From assembly GCF_030272615.1 (NCBI RefSeq), contig NC_081410.1, positions 118,923,140 through 118,987,139 of the forward strand: a stretch of DNA of 64,000 nucleotides, written 5' to 3'. This DNA comes from Cryptomeria japonica. Lineage: Eukaryota; Streptophyta; Pinopsida; Cupressales; Cupressaceae. Below the pieces are notes generated by a model. The model did no database searches, was not told where the DNA came from, and saw nothing but the letters and a program-made list of their open reading frames with translations. Both the position numbers and the translations under genes were made by a program. Positions 12,330-23,824 of the stretch are shown here, in pieces; positions within the stretch are counted from its first letter, which is position 1, and each line of letters opens with the position of its first letter.

Positions 12330-14180
12330 ATCTCTTTGTCTCTACACCAAGGATGATTCCAACTGTAACAAATTAATCTTATTCTTTAATGCACCATCCT
12401 TATCTTTGAAAATATTGAAAGATTCAACTAGACTATTCATCTCAGACTCAAGAGAGTCAATCTTTGCTTTGTGATTTGTCATGGAAATAGGCCACCTAAT
12501 ACAATACTTGTAAACATTGGCAACAACACCCATGCACTTCCTCATGTGCTCTATGAATTGATTCAATTTCTTCTTTGCAACAACACATTTTCTACTCATG
12601 CTCTCTGCACTTCATCTTCAATATCTAGTTTTCCTTTCTCAGTGGCTTTAAGAGATAATTGCTCACTCACTTGTTCAAACAGTTCTTCCAAGAGCAAGTT
12701 TTCAATAGAATCAAGAACAATGTCATTTCAAAGTAAGTAAACAGTCATTTTTTCTTCAATCATATCGTTATCATGCGATGGTTATGATAACCATGCATCT
12801 CCAATTTTGTTAATTCCATCAGGTTCCTCAAGCACCTTCAATACTTTAACAACTTCAAAGGATATTCATTAGAAGAATCAAAGTTCTCCTTATTCTTTAC
12901 ATCGACTTGAATGATCTCAACATCATCAATACTAATGATTTCAGCCTTTTCTTTTTTGTCTGACTTCCTCTTCTTTGAAACTGGAGAAGGGATCCCAGTT
13001 GATTTTCTACTGATTTACTTTCTAGAGGAGGATCCTTCCATAGCTACCTATTTAGTAACACATGAACCAATGACTTCTTCATAAGTCCCAAAATTGTCTT
13101 CAATGAGATCTACCCAAAGCCTAAGAAGTTCATTTGTGTACATGACACATTCTTCATTACTGATTTCATATCCAAATTCTGATAATCGAACCTTCTGAGG
13201 CAATGTATCTTCCATAAAACAATGATCAGTATCAACCAAGAAAGTAATGGTATCTTTGTACTTCTCAAAACATCTTTCCAAGATCCTATATCTCAAAATT
13301 AAGCTCTTCTAGAGTTCATAGAAATATTCTTGCACACCTTGTCTTTATCATTCAGATTATCTAAATATCATTTGATTTGCTTTCCTATAGGTAATTTCTT
13401 ATCCCAAGCAACATTCTCCTTCAATGGTAATGAATTTAAAAAGTAGAAATCAAGGCATATAATCAATGATCTGAAATAAAAGGGATAACCATCATTCTTA
13501 GTCAAGTCAATATTGCTCAACACTTGCTCTCTCAATAACTCACACAAATCATAGTTCACTGCTATCTTAGCCATATAATAAGAAACATATACAACAATAG
13601 ATGATGTAGAATCTTCTCTATTTTAAAAATGAATCTTATAAGTAATTCCCATAGCAACATACCTTACCAGAGGGTCTGTAATGGTATCAATTTGTAGAGC
13701 TCTTTGATCTCCAGTTACAATTGTCAAAGCTTCAACCTCTTTGTGTCTTATTGATTTCTTTGCAGGCATGGTTCCATCTGAACAAAGACCAATAACAACC
13801 TTCAAGGATTTCTTTGTAATCTGATATTGTCTATCTAGCCAAATGTAGTCATCATGAATTTTTCTTAATACAATCTTGACCAATTCTTCATCAATTATCA
13901 TAAAAAATTTAGTCCAACTATCCAAACCCTTGTGCCCTAACTCGGTAATTGATTGTAAATTTTCCCTAGAAAGAGAATCTTCAAAATTCTTTATTTAAAT
14001 CACATTGCTATATTCCTAAATTTTACATCAATAAAATTGTAAATATCTTAAAGACATACCACCCTAACTAGTAGTGATGAAAATGTACCAACCAAATATC
14101 TCTTATCGATTCTTTCATGAATTTCTTGAATTCAGGTCGAGATTCATCTTCATAACTAGCAAACTTGCTAGAATCCATAA
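12330..14180 (-). pseudogene. Unknown long ORF (ORF2) of the pol-less element, broken
   Basis: I do not recognise this protein. On the minus strand a frame begins MDSSKFASYEDESRPEF near 14179 and continues with several breaks. Pieces include LDSWTKFFMIIDEELVKIVL (13925 downward), KEVEALTIVTGDQRALQIDT, DLCELLREQVLSNIDL (13574 downward), PFYFRSLIICLDFYFLNSLP, and NEECVMYTNELLRLWVDLIE (13296 downward). A basic patch SKKRKSDKKEKAE follows near 12980-12940 and resembles a nuclear-localisation signal. The tail (12740-12342) is predicted coiled coil. Several stops and frame changes are present. It lies 3' of the Gag-like gene, where pol would normally be. It may be a structural protein or a captured host gene. 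Confidence 0.55.
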
Positions 14181-14699
14181 GATAAAATTTGCAAATACCT
14201 TAGCAATTTTTCTCAAATACTTCTTTCCTCTCCTCAAATTATCAATTCACTGATAGAAAAGTGATCAAAAAATAACACTAATTACTTTCCCGAAAGACCT
14301 AGGGTTTTACCACCAAAACCATCATATCACCAAAAAAGATGCTAAACAATTTTGCCTGTGTGAATAGTCACTTTTCGAACCTTCGCATTCTACTGCATAG
14401 CAATATTTTATGTCGCAATCTTCACCAAGAGTTTAGATTTATCATCTTACTCTACATATCAACTTGTTGGAATAACAACATTAACCTCTTCAGCAAGGGA
14501 AAATGATCTTGATTATAGGTCCTTCTAAGCCAAAGCTTCTAGACTAGTTTCTAGAGGAGTTTTTGCACCGGAGCCAGATGCAACAACATTTTTTGTCAAA
14601 TCTACTTCCTTACTTCTCCAAATATTTTTCATTTCACTCCTCACTTCTTCTACATCAATCTTCTTTACTTGTTCATTCCTTTTTACTGAATTGTCTCAC

Positions 14700-15640
14700 T
14701 TCATATTCTTGCTTGTACACACTTTAGCGATGTATCCAACTTTATTGCAAGTAAAGCATTTGATATTCCTCTATTTTGAGTTCCTTGTAGTCATTCTAGA
14801 TCTTCATTGATTAGCCTTGTGCCCAAAACCATTGCATAACTAACAATAACCATAAAAGAATCTATTTCATCCATCCATAATTTGATTTATGCACAATTAC
14901 TAGCCTTATGACCAAATTTATTGCATGTAAAACACTGAACATTTTGATTCACTCTATTTATACATTCTAAAGCCTTATGTCTAAATTTATTATAGGAGAA
15001 AAAATAACTATTGAATGATGAGTGACTTCGAGTATTAGTTTGTCTGACTGGAGGTTTCCTTGCAGAGCTTCTTTGATTCTCGGGTTGTCTTCCTTTATTT
15101 TCTTCTTCAGTGCGTTGTTCAAATTCAACCTTGTTCATTGTTCCTTTATCTTTAGTTCTTTGATTTGAACATTCACTAGCTTCAAAACCTAATCCACTTT
15201 TATCTTTCAAAGATTTCATCATAGCCATCATTTCATCAAGTTTCATAGTACTTTCCTTGAATTTGTCTTCAGATCTCAGGGTTACAACTTCTTGTTCCAG
15301 TCTTCCGCATTCTTCAGTCTTATGTCTGATTAAGTCACTCAAACATTCCTCAGTTTTCTTACTTTCCTCAACTTGTAAATTTAGATTAAAAATTGTTTCA
15401 TTTTCTTGCTTCAATTTTTTGTTGACCTCTTTATATCTTTCTTTGAATTTCTCAATCTATTCCCTTAATTTTCTAATATGCTCATTTGCTTCTCTGATAT
15501 CTTCTTTCAAATCTTTGTTTTCATTTTCCATGTTCTCAAGATCTTCAAGAGCATTCTACAACTCTCCATCCATAAGAATTTCTTATGCACTTAATCCAAG
15601 AAACATCTATTCAACCAACAAAATCTTCCTCAAGTTGTTA
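14700..15640 (-). pseudogene. Gag-like protein with coiled coil and several zinc knuckles
   Basis: The N-terminal part (about 15640-15200) is charged and coiled-coil like (EESKKTEECLSDLIRHKTEE). The C-terminal part carries a row of CCHC knuckles: a decayed YFFSYNKFRHKALEC (about 15010-14960), an intact CFTCNKFGHKASNC (about 14940-14895), one with two stops near 14860-14820 (C.LCNGFGHKANQ.) and CFTCNKVGYIAKVC (about 14760-14715). Four tandem knuckles is more than the one or two usual in plant Gag. The best open segment is 15414-14887 (175 codons). It lies directly downstream of the primer site, as gag should. A typical Retrotrans_gag or UBN2 domain was not recognised. Confidence 0.65.
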
Positions 15641-15660
15641 GGCTAAAAACAAGGGATCGA

Positions 15661-15675
15661 AGCTCTGTTACCAAT
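15661..15675 (-). promoter_or_regulatory. Primer-binding site of the outer element
   Basis: The minus strand reads TTGGTAACAGAGCT, one mismatch from TGGTATCAGAGC, the initiator-Met tRNA primer site. It lies directly after the LTR end. Orientation agrees with the polypurine tract at 11756-11770. Confidence 0.75.
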
Positions 15676-16095
15676 TGTTGAACAACTAGAATACTGATAG
15701 GGGGGGGTGAATCATTATTCCTTGGATCTTAAAACAATCTTATTATTACCTTGCAGATTCACTTTAATTAGAATGCAACAAAAATGAATGAGAGATTACA
15801 TGAACAAAAAAACCAAAGATACCATCCACATCAACATACACAAGAGAACGCCAGATTTTTGCATGGAAACCCGTTAGGGAAAAACCACAAAGAGGGTTAA
15901 CTCAATATAATATAACTAGTTATAGAATATTACAAGTGCTAACTGAAAGGCTCACTGCCAAAAAGGCTTATTGCCCAAAAGAGGACAAACCAAAATGAAC
16001 TTCTAGAGTTGCATCTTGCATATGCATGAAATACAGTTCTAATTCAACTCAGTAGACAGACTTTTCAAACTTCATTCACTCTTCAACTATCCACT
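15676..16095 (-). repeat. 5' LTR of the outer element, first part
   Basis: It begins tgttgaacaactagaata and matches 10589-11025. It breaks at 16095 with ccact, where the plus-strand chromovirus was inserted, and resumes at 31360. Confidence 0.85.
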
Positions 16096-17570
16096 TGGTG
16101 CAGGAGCACCTAGGTGATCAATGGAGTCTATGAAGGATTTTAATTTTTTTTGAGTTTCCCAATGTCTCGAGAATGTAATAAGGTCTTGTGGACCATTCTA
16201 CATTGTTTCATGCATATTTGTAAGGCTTTAGTGCCAATTGTTTATTTGTAACTAATCATGACCTAATTGGTCAATCTTGGTCAAAGGTCATCCAAAGTGT
16301 GCAAATGGGTGAAAATCAATGTATTTCATTTTTTTGAGCCATATGTGGCCTATTGAGTATGATTTGATGTATTTAGGAAGGTTGGATAGGTTGATTGCAA
16401 AATGTTGCGTGACAACTTTTGCAACTTTTATTGCCAAAATGCAAAATGTGTATGCCAATGGCTAACTGATTTGAAAATCAGTTATAGATGTTTGGATGAT
16501 TGTAAGAAGGGTATATATGCCTCCCACAACCTAAGGAAAGGTTGTTTGTTGTGACTATTGAAGATTGGCAATAAGAATTGTGTGTTTTGTTATGCAAATT
16601 CACGGTTTCCTGAGATAACAGTCATTTTTGTACGAGCATGTACGAACAAAGGATGATCTAATGTGGCATGGTTGGATAGACACATGAGTTAGAATTCATT
16701 TGTGTCTAGTTTGGTCTCATTTTATTTATATTTGATAAATATATTGCATTTCTTCTGACTAGCGGTTTGAAACCCTCCATTCCTAGGGCTTTGGCACAAA
16801 TATGCCCATAACTCCGTACTCCATTAACGACTGGTGATGAAAGTTGGTTAAAGTATGGGGTTAGGGTTCAGGTGTAATATTTTTGGGGTGGAAAAGTAAA
16901 CAATGACATTGGCCAATAAGAGGAGTCAATAATCATTCTGACATCTCTATGTGGTAGACTGTGAAAGTGTGTTATTGACTGCTAAATTGAGCATGTGAGT
17001 GAATTTTAAGAGATTTAGGAACTGCTTGAAGGTGGAATGTGTGATTTGGAGATAGGAAATAACCTTTGAGTGTGGTGGTTGGGTTGGGTGAAGATTTTTC
17101 AGGGCCCTTGCTTTGGAAAAGTGGCCTAATTGTGGTATTAGGTCTAGGTGAGTGTTGTGGGTTGACACCATTGGTCCAAAGCGTCATAGGTTGGTTTTGG
17201 GATATGTTTTGGGCAGTCAAAAGAGGTTTCTGAAAGTGTTTTTTTTTGTGTGAGAAACCAAGGGGTTCGAAGTTGTGACCCAATTTCACCAAGAGTAGGG
17301 CTACTAGGCCTAGAAGGCTACTATTGCAATTCATACCAAATAGAGGTTTGTGATCAGGGTTGGGGTCACAGATTGATTCATGAAAGTTGTTTTGAGAAGG
17401 AACAGGAGTCTTTGAATCACTACCACTCTGTTTTCATGAAATAAACAAGATGTCATTAGTGTGTGAGTAAGACATAGGGACAAGATTGTGTTCCTTGTTG
17501 AGAAAAAGGGTGTTGTTTGGTTTGTTCCTTGTTTGCTTTGTTTGGCTAAGTTCTTTCAGATCTCTAAATT
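16096..17570 (+). repeat. 5' LTR of the plus-strand chromovirus
   Basis: It begins tggtgcaggagcacctagg and is collinear with 30001-31359. It keeps about 130 bases (about 16445-16580) missing from the 3' copy. The end is decayed (tctctaaatta against tctgcatca in the other copy), so the right edge is approximate to a few bases. Confidence 0.88.
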
Positions 17571-17573
17571 ATA

Positions 17574-17586
17574 TTGGTATCAGTGC
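17574..17586 (+). promoter_or_regulatory. Primer-binding site of the plus-strand chromovirus
   Basis: It reads ttggtatcagtgc, matching the initiator-Met tRNA site (TGGTATCAGAGC) with one mismatch, a few bases after the 5' LTR. Confidence 0.8.
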
Positions 17587-17630
17587 TAGTCTTATTAATG
17601 GGAAGAAAGGTTTTGGTGTATGTTGGAAGG

Positions 17631-19196
17631 TGATGTAGAGGGTTTGGGATGTTATACCAATTTCTTGGTTTTTACTCAAAAAAAGGGTCTCCACTTGGTA
17701 TTACCCAATGAACCAATGTCTTTAACCTTATCAAGGTCACTAGAGCTTTCCCTAAATCCTTTCTAAGGATATCTTCACTCAAGACAACTCACAACTAACA
17801 AGGAGTCTCCTACCCCTAAGGTTCCAACCCTTCAACCAAAGACACCTAACAACCCCAAACCCCAAGCAATAGGATCTTTACTCAAAAGGTGTAATCTAAC
17901 CTATGTGGGTATTTTCACATGTGTTATATGGAATTTTCATTGAAATTGACCCCTTATATGGGTGTTTACTATGCCTTTGTATCTTTCCCCCTTTTGGACC
18001 TAGGAAATAGGGCTACAAGCAATTAGCCCTCCATTTGGACTTTTCTTGATTTTTCTCACAATATACCTGAACAATCCCATAAATAAATTTTATATTCGAA
18101 TACCCTTTTGAGCATTCTACAAGATTCCAAACTTATGCATCTAGGTTTTGAGTACGGATGGTCAAACCCTACTAACCCTATTTAGCCTCTTCTAGTCGGT
18201 ATTGGGGTTTAAGCTCTCAAAAGCTTCACCAATCACAAAGGAATGAAAGGATAACACTTTCCAATGGTATGCACTTTTTTAAGGGTCCTTCTAATTCCAA
18301 GTTTGACCATCCTTCAATCTACTGTTCAAGGTTTCCACCCTCTTTTCCTACTGCACAGGCTTGCCACATGAGCGATGTCAAGCCTAGGGTATCATCTTAG
18401 GAAAGACAAATGGCACTTCCTATCTCCAAAACCACCAAGAACATCTATTATACATTTAAAATCAACATACTCCCAGGTTTCAGGTTGATCCCATAGAGAG
18501 ATGTTGATTTTTGTCACTGTTTGCATCCAAACCCTGGTTTTGAGAGTTTTGTCAGGCAAGTGGGATAGCAAATTCAGTTTCTTCCAAACCCCAAGCTTTA
18601 AGACCTCAAATAAACTCCAAAAAGATGGTTTGGTACAAATTTCCAAATGTTTAATTCATGGCCACCATTCACAGGGAATGATGCAAGAACATAAAACTCA
18701 AGAAAAATACAAGAAATCACAATAATCATTTGCTTTGAAGACAAGAAATTCATTCAATATCATCTCTAACCAGTAGGAATCATTCCTCTAGGATTATACA
18801 ATTCCAAGGAACTCCTCCAACTAACTCCAATGCATACAATCAACCAACTAACCGTTGGGATAACCACATTTCAAAATCTTGCAAGAAAAGTTGCTTAAGA
18901 CAATAATGCAACTTTGCAACTTCTGTCAACTTTCTACAATTCAGCCTTGCCTTCACACCAAAGGTAAAGAATGAACCTACCATATATTTCAGACCCCTAA
19001 ACACCAAAAATACATATAAAATTCCCATAAAAGGCCTTTGACCAAGTTAACATACCTTGGGGTCTTACGGCTTATTACACTACCTAGGCCTTCAAACACA
19101 CACATTGCACATTCTATTCCTAACATAACCATGAATGAAAATGATGTAGGCACATGTCAAAATGAAGTAGAGATGTGTCCTAGTGCCCCTGCACCA
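17631..19196 (-). repeat. 3' LTR of the inner chromovirus, 1566 bp
   Basis: On the plus strand it runs tgatgtagagggtttggg to ctgcacca and is collinear with 23825-25409. A purine tract (AGGGGAGTA on the minus strand, about 19197-19205) abuts its minus-strand start TGGTGCAGGGGCAC. Confidence 0.92.
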
Positions 19197-19217
19197 TACT
19201 CCCCTGGACAAGAAAAC

Positions 19218-19661
19218 TCAAGTCCCTTGAGTTGCCAACTGATTGATTGTAGTTCCATGCTTGAGGATATCACTTTCACTCATCCAAGTAGCTTTAGACT
19301 CAGGAAGCCCCTTCCATTTTACAAGATAGTCTTTGTACACACCTTTACTTGTTTGTTTGATCACCTTGGAGTCAAGAATGCACTCCAATTCCAATGGCTT
19401 GCTAGGCGGTAGATCCTTCACACATTCTACATCCTCTTCCTCAAGAGATGAATTAGGTGTTGCATCTATCAAGGATCCTTTGAAGGCTGTCAAATCACAT
19501 ACATTGAAGATGGGATATATTCCCAAGTCTGTTGGAAGTTCAACTTCATATGCATTGTTGCCAAACCTATGAACCACCCGGAGAGGACCTATCTTCTTCA
19601 TGAGCAGTTTAGAGGGTTGGCCTTTAGGCAACCTTTCTTTCCTTAGGTAAGCCATCACCAA
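19218..19661 (-). pseudogene. Integrase C-terminus with chromodomain (inner chromovirus)
   Basis: This 147-codon open frame contains MKKIGPLRVVHRFGNNAYEV and TDLGIYPIFNVCDL, followed by a chromodomain (LECILDSKVIKQ, KDYLVKWKGLPESKATWM, DILKHG). The stop lies about 20 bases before the 3' LTR. The layout is the same as in the plus-strand element. Confidence 0.9.
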
Positions 19662-19676
19662 ATCCCCTACTTTGAA

Positions 19677-20975
19677 CTAAACATCTCTCCTCTTAACATC
19701 TGCTCTGAGTTTATATTTATCAGCACTTTGTTGAAGTGAAGCCTTAACTTGTCCATGAATCTCCTTCATGGTGACAACAAAATCTTCTCCTTGGGCACTC
19801 CTTTTGTCCATGCCTCCAAGATCTCTGAGTTCAAGTATCCCTCTAGAATGTAGACCATACACAACCTCAAATGGACTTCTCCTTGTGCTCCTATTGACTG
19901 AATCATTGTATGCATATTCAGCTTGTCCAATCACTAAATCCCAACTTTATCCATGTTGCTTGGTAAGGCATCTAAGGAGATTGCCAAGGGATGTATTAAC
20001 CACCTCAATTTGTCCATCAGTCTGAGGGTGGTATGCTAATGAAAATGATAGATTGGTACCTACTTTCTTCCACAGAGTCCTCCAAAAGTGATCAACAAAC
20101 TTGGAGTCTCTATCAGTGATAATATTGAGAGGTAATCCATGTATCCTTACAACTTCTTTGAAAAATATACCTGCAATATGAGATGCATCATTTGTGCATT
20201 TACATGGCACAAAATGAGCCATCTTGCTAAACCTATCATCAATTACAAAGACACTATCAAACCCCCTAGGAGTTTTGGGAAATACAAGTACAAAATCCAT
20301 ACTAAGGCTTTCCCAAGCCCTAGTAGGAATCAGTAAAGGCTAATATAAACCAGCATTGGTTGAAACACCTTTTGCCCTTTGACAAATAGGACAATGCTCC
20401 ACAAATCTTCTTACCTATGCCTGCATCTTGGGTCAAAAATAAAATCTTGATACCTGCTCTAAGGTTTTGTCCAAACCAAAATGACCTCCAAGACTGCCAT
20501 TATGTTTCTCTCTAATGATATTCTACCTCATAGAACATTGAGGAATGCATAATTGATTCCCCTTGAAGAGAAATCCATCCTACAACATAAAATCAGAAAA
20601 CTCAACATGAAAAGAGTTAAAAAACTTAGTAAATATATCATACGCATCCTTGAAACCATGATCCTCCTTGTACATGTCCTTAAGAGAATCAACACTAACA
20701 CTTTGCAACTGAATTTATTGGACAATGAGGGTTCTCCTGCTCAAAGCATCTGCAACCTTATTAGTCACACCCTTCTTGTGCTTGATGGTAAAGGTGTAAG
20801 GTTGGAGTTATTCAACCCACTTGATGTGCCTTTGGTTCAACTTCTCTTGTCCATTAACAAAATTTAATGCATGGTTATTAGTATAAATAATAAACTCTTT
20901 TGGAAGAAGGTAATGGTGCCACTTTTTGAGTGCTTGCACCATGAGATAAAGCTCCAAATCATAGGTTGAATACCT
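19677..20975 (-). pseudogene. RNase H end and integrase of the inner chromovirus
   Basis: RNase H continues below 20976 in broken frames. The integrase core is open from 20300 to 19947: [20 protein letters not shown] (first Asp), [10 protein letters not shown] (second Asp) and GQIEVVNTS (Glu), with the NAYE-type end after 19661. The 19934-19677 frame (MIGQAEYAYNDSVNRSTRRS) is the next segment. Stops at the joins mean it would not be made as one protein. Confidence 0.88.
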
Positions 20976-22827
20976 CTATTTAGCCTCATTCAACTTCTCT
21001 GAAAAGAATGTCACTGGATGTCCTTCTTGACTAAGGATTGCACCTATTTCCTTCTTGCTTGCATCACATTCAGTTGTAAAAAGTTGATCAAAACTAGGGA
21101 GCCTCAAGGTGGGAAGTTCTACTACCTTCCTCTTCAAAATCTCAAAGCTTTTGGCTTCTTGCTCTATCCATTCAAACCTGCATTTGATTCCTCCTTTTAT
21201 AGTGTTAAGGATGGGAGCACAAATATGACTAAATCCCTTGATGACCTTTCTATAAAAAGTAGCCAATCCACGAAAGCTCCTAACACCACCTACTATCCTA
21301 GGTGTAGGCCAATTTACAATAGCCTCAACCTTAGAAAGATCCATTTTCAAACATCCATTTGAAAATACAAATTCTAGATACACCAACTCAGTTTTCATGA
21401 ATTCACACTTCTCTAGATTGATTACCAATTTCTCCTCATGAAGCTTCCTCAAAACCTGATCCAAATGCTTCAAATTCTCCTCCTTGGACCTAATAAACAC
21501 CAAGATGTCATCAAGATAAACAATAACAAAGTTTTCCAATAAAATCTGCCAATACCTCATTCATGAGGTGCATAAAGGTACTAGGTGAATTTGTGAGGCC
21601 AAATGGCATCATCATCCACTCATATAAGCCCTCATTGGTTTTAAAGGTTATCTTCCACTCATCACCAGGTCTAATTCTGATCTGATGGTAACCTGACTTC
21701 AAATAAATCTTTGCAAAGTAGCATGACCCTCCAAGATAGTCCATTAGGTCTTCAATCCTAGGCATAGGAAACCGGTACCTAATTGTGATCTTGTTGATGG
21801 CTCTAGAATCAGTGCACATCCTCCATGTTCCATCTTTTTTTGGTACCAAAATAGTGGGTACAACACATGGGCTCAAACTCTTCCTAATCAACCCCTTATC
21901 CAAAAGGTCATGCACTTGTCTTGCTATCTCCTCATTCTGACTAGGACTCATCTTGCATGCAACTTTATTAGGCAAGGTCACTCCAGGGATCAGATCAATT
22001 TGATGAATGATTTCTCTGATGGGAGGCAAGTTATCGGGCATGTCTTTGACCATAACTCCCTTATATCTATCCAACATGGCTTGCACTTCACTAGGAATCT
22101 CTCCTTTCTCACCATTTCCTTGCTTGGACTCATCTTTTGGGTGTAAAACTAAAGAATAGCCTTGGGTCTCTTCTTGTTTGAGGACTTCCCAAACCTCCTT
22201 TCCACTAAGCAACATGACATGTGGACTAAGAATCTTCTCTTCCCCTTGATCAGGTAAAGGATCCATTGTAAACTGTCTACCATTCTTGGTAATGACATAC
22301 ACATTTTTCTCACCATCATGTTGTTCTTTGACATCATACTTCCAAGGGCGACCTAACAATAGGTGACAAGCATCCATAGGAAGGATATCACACAAGATCC
22401 TATCCTTATAGTCCCCCATTTCAAAATCTACCCAAGTTTGTTCATCTACTACTACATGTTGCCCCTTGTTAAGCCATGATACTCTATAAGGACTCACATG
22501 TGGTAACCTTTTCGAATTTGAATTCTCTACCATTTCTAAAGCAACAATATTCTCTGTGGATCCAAAATCAACAATCACTTTGCAAACCTTACCATGAGAC
22601 TTACAAGTAGTTTTGAAGAGTGACATTCTTTTAGGGTGCTCTTTGCCTTGGGGTACCATCAACAATGTCCTCCTTAGCATAAGGCTTTCTCCATCCAAGG
22701 TAGGACCTGCATTTCCCATGCATGAATTGACACTTTTTCCATCATCTTCTTGCACAAGTTGAGTCCTTCTTTTGGGTCCATGTGAGCTAGAAGCTTTCTC
22801 CGGGCATCTACTCATAGTGTGACCCAC
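20976..22827 (-). pseudogene. Protease, RT and RNase H of the inner chromovirus
   Basis: The frame from 22827 to 21511 (438 codons) covers the protease (VIVDFGSTENIV, with the catalytic D and G) and the start of RT (ILVPKKDGTWRMCTDSRAIN, YFAKIYLKSGYHQIRI, MPFGLTNSPSTF). A frameshift near 21540 moves to the frame 21560-20976, which holds the intact VYLDDILVF active site, then RGLATFYRKVI and the RNase H start (FTTECDASKKEIGAILSQ). In FAKIYLK the first RT Asp (FxKIDLK) is replaced by Tyr, so the polymerase is probably inactive. Confidence 0.9.
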
Positions 22828-23787
22828 TTGGTTGCAATTGTAACATTTACCAGTGAAGACACCAGGTCCTCTGCCTTGGTTTCCTTGCCTACCCCTACCA
22901 AAAGTTCTTCTTCCTCCTCTAAAGCCTCCATTCTTGTTATTGAAATCTCCATTGGACTATTCCTTCCTCCATAGCCACCTCTACCTCTGAAATTTCTGCC
23001 CCCTCTTCCTCTATTATTTTGTTCTCCTCTCCTCTTTATCTTATCTTCCACCCTTAAGGCCAATTGGAAGCATTTTTGCATAGTGTCTGGAGCCATGATG
23101 TTGATCTCATCTTGGATGTTTTTCCTTAACCCATTTGGGTATCTAGCCCACCTTCTTCAGTTATTCTTCATGCGTCTTGGACCTAAGACTTAGCTTGTGA
23201 AATTCTTCAGTATATGCATTCACATCCAACTCCCTCTGTCTAAGATTTTGCAACTTCTTGTACATATGAACCTCATAGTCTATTGGTAGGAATCGGTCTT
23301 TAATTTTCTTCTTCATCCTCTCCCAAGAGGATATCTTCTTCTTCCCTATGTTCACCCTTTCTTTCTACAGCACTATCCACCACAACAAGGCAGACCCCTT
23401 GAGTCTAGACTTTTCCAAACTCACTCTTTTCTCCTCTGGGACCTCTTTGTACTCAAAGTGGTTGTTGAGTGCTTCAATCCATTCAAGCACCTCTTCTCCA
23501 TTCAGGCTACTACTATAGATAGGTAAACTTTCCACATTATCCCTGTTTACTAATTTCAAGTTATCCAAGAACATCTTTTGACCAGGTTCCATATTCTAAG
23601 GGATGGCCTCCTGCTCCTCATTCTCCTCTTCTGATTCATCATCACAAGTTTTGGCCTTTCCCTTGGACTGTCCGGTCTCTTTGAGTTTCTCTTCAAGCAA
23701 CTCCTCTACCATCTTCTTGATGGCCTCTTGGTTCATTGCCTTAGGAGGCATTGTAGCAGCCCCTTCTCCAAATTCTGAGTCTGACAT
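22800..23787 (-). pseudogene. Gag of the inner chromovirus
   Basis: It begins MSDSEFGEGAATMPPKAM at 23787. The acidic N-terminus ends in a stop at 23596. The Retrotrans_gag core follows (VLEWIEALNNHFEYKEV, LKGSALLWW, FHKLSLRS), interrupted by stops near 23365 and 23161, then a Gly/Arg-rich stretch (RGRGGRNFRGRGGYGG, about 23020-22960). The zinc knuckle CYNCNQVGHTMSRC (about 22852-22811) has all four ligands. It is homologous to the plus-element Gag, including the shared MPPK after the start. Confidence 0.9.
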
Positions 23788-23810
23788 ACACTATTCCACC
23801 CTTGGTATAG

Positions 23811-23824
23811 CTCTGATACCGATA
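23811..23824 (-). promoter_or_regulatory. Primer-binding site of the inner chromovirus
   Basis: The minus strand reads TATCGGTATCAGAGCT directly after the LTR end, an initiator-Met-type site with CGG for TGG. Confidence 0.82.
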
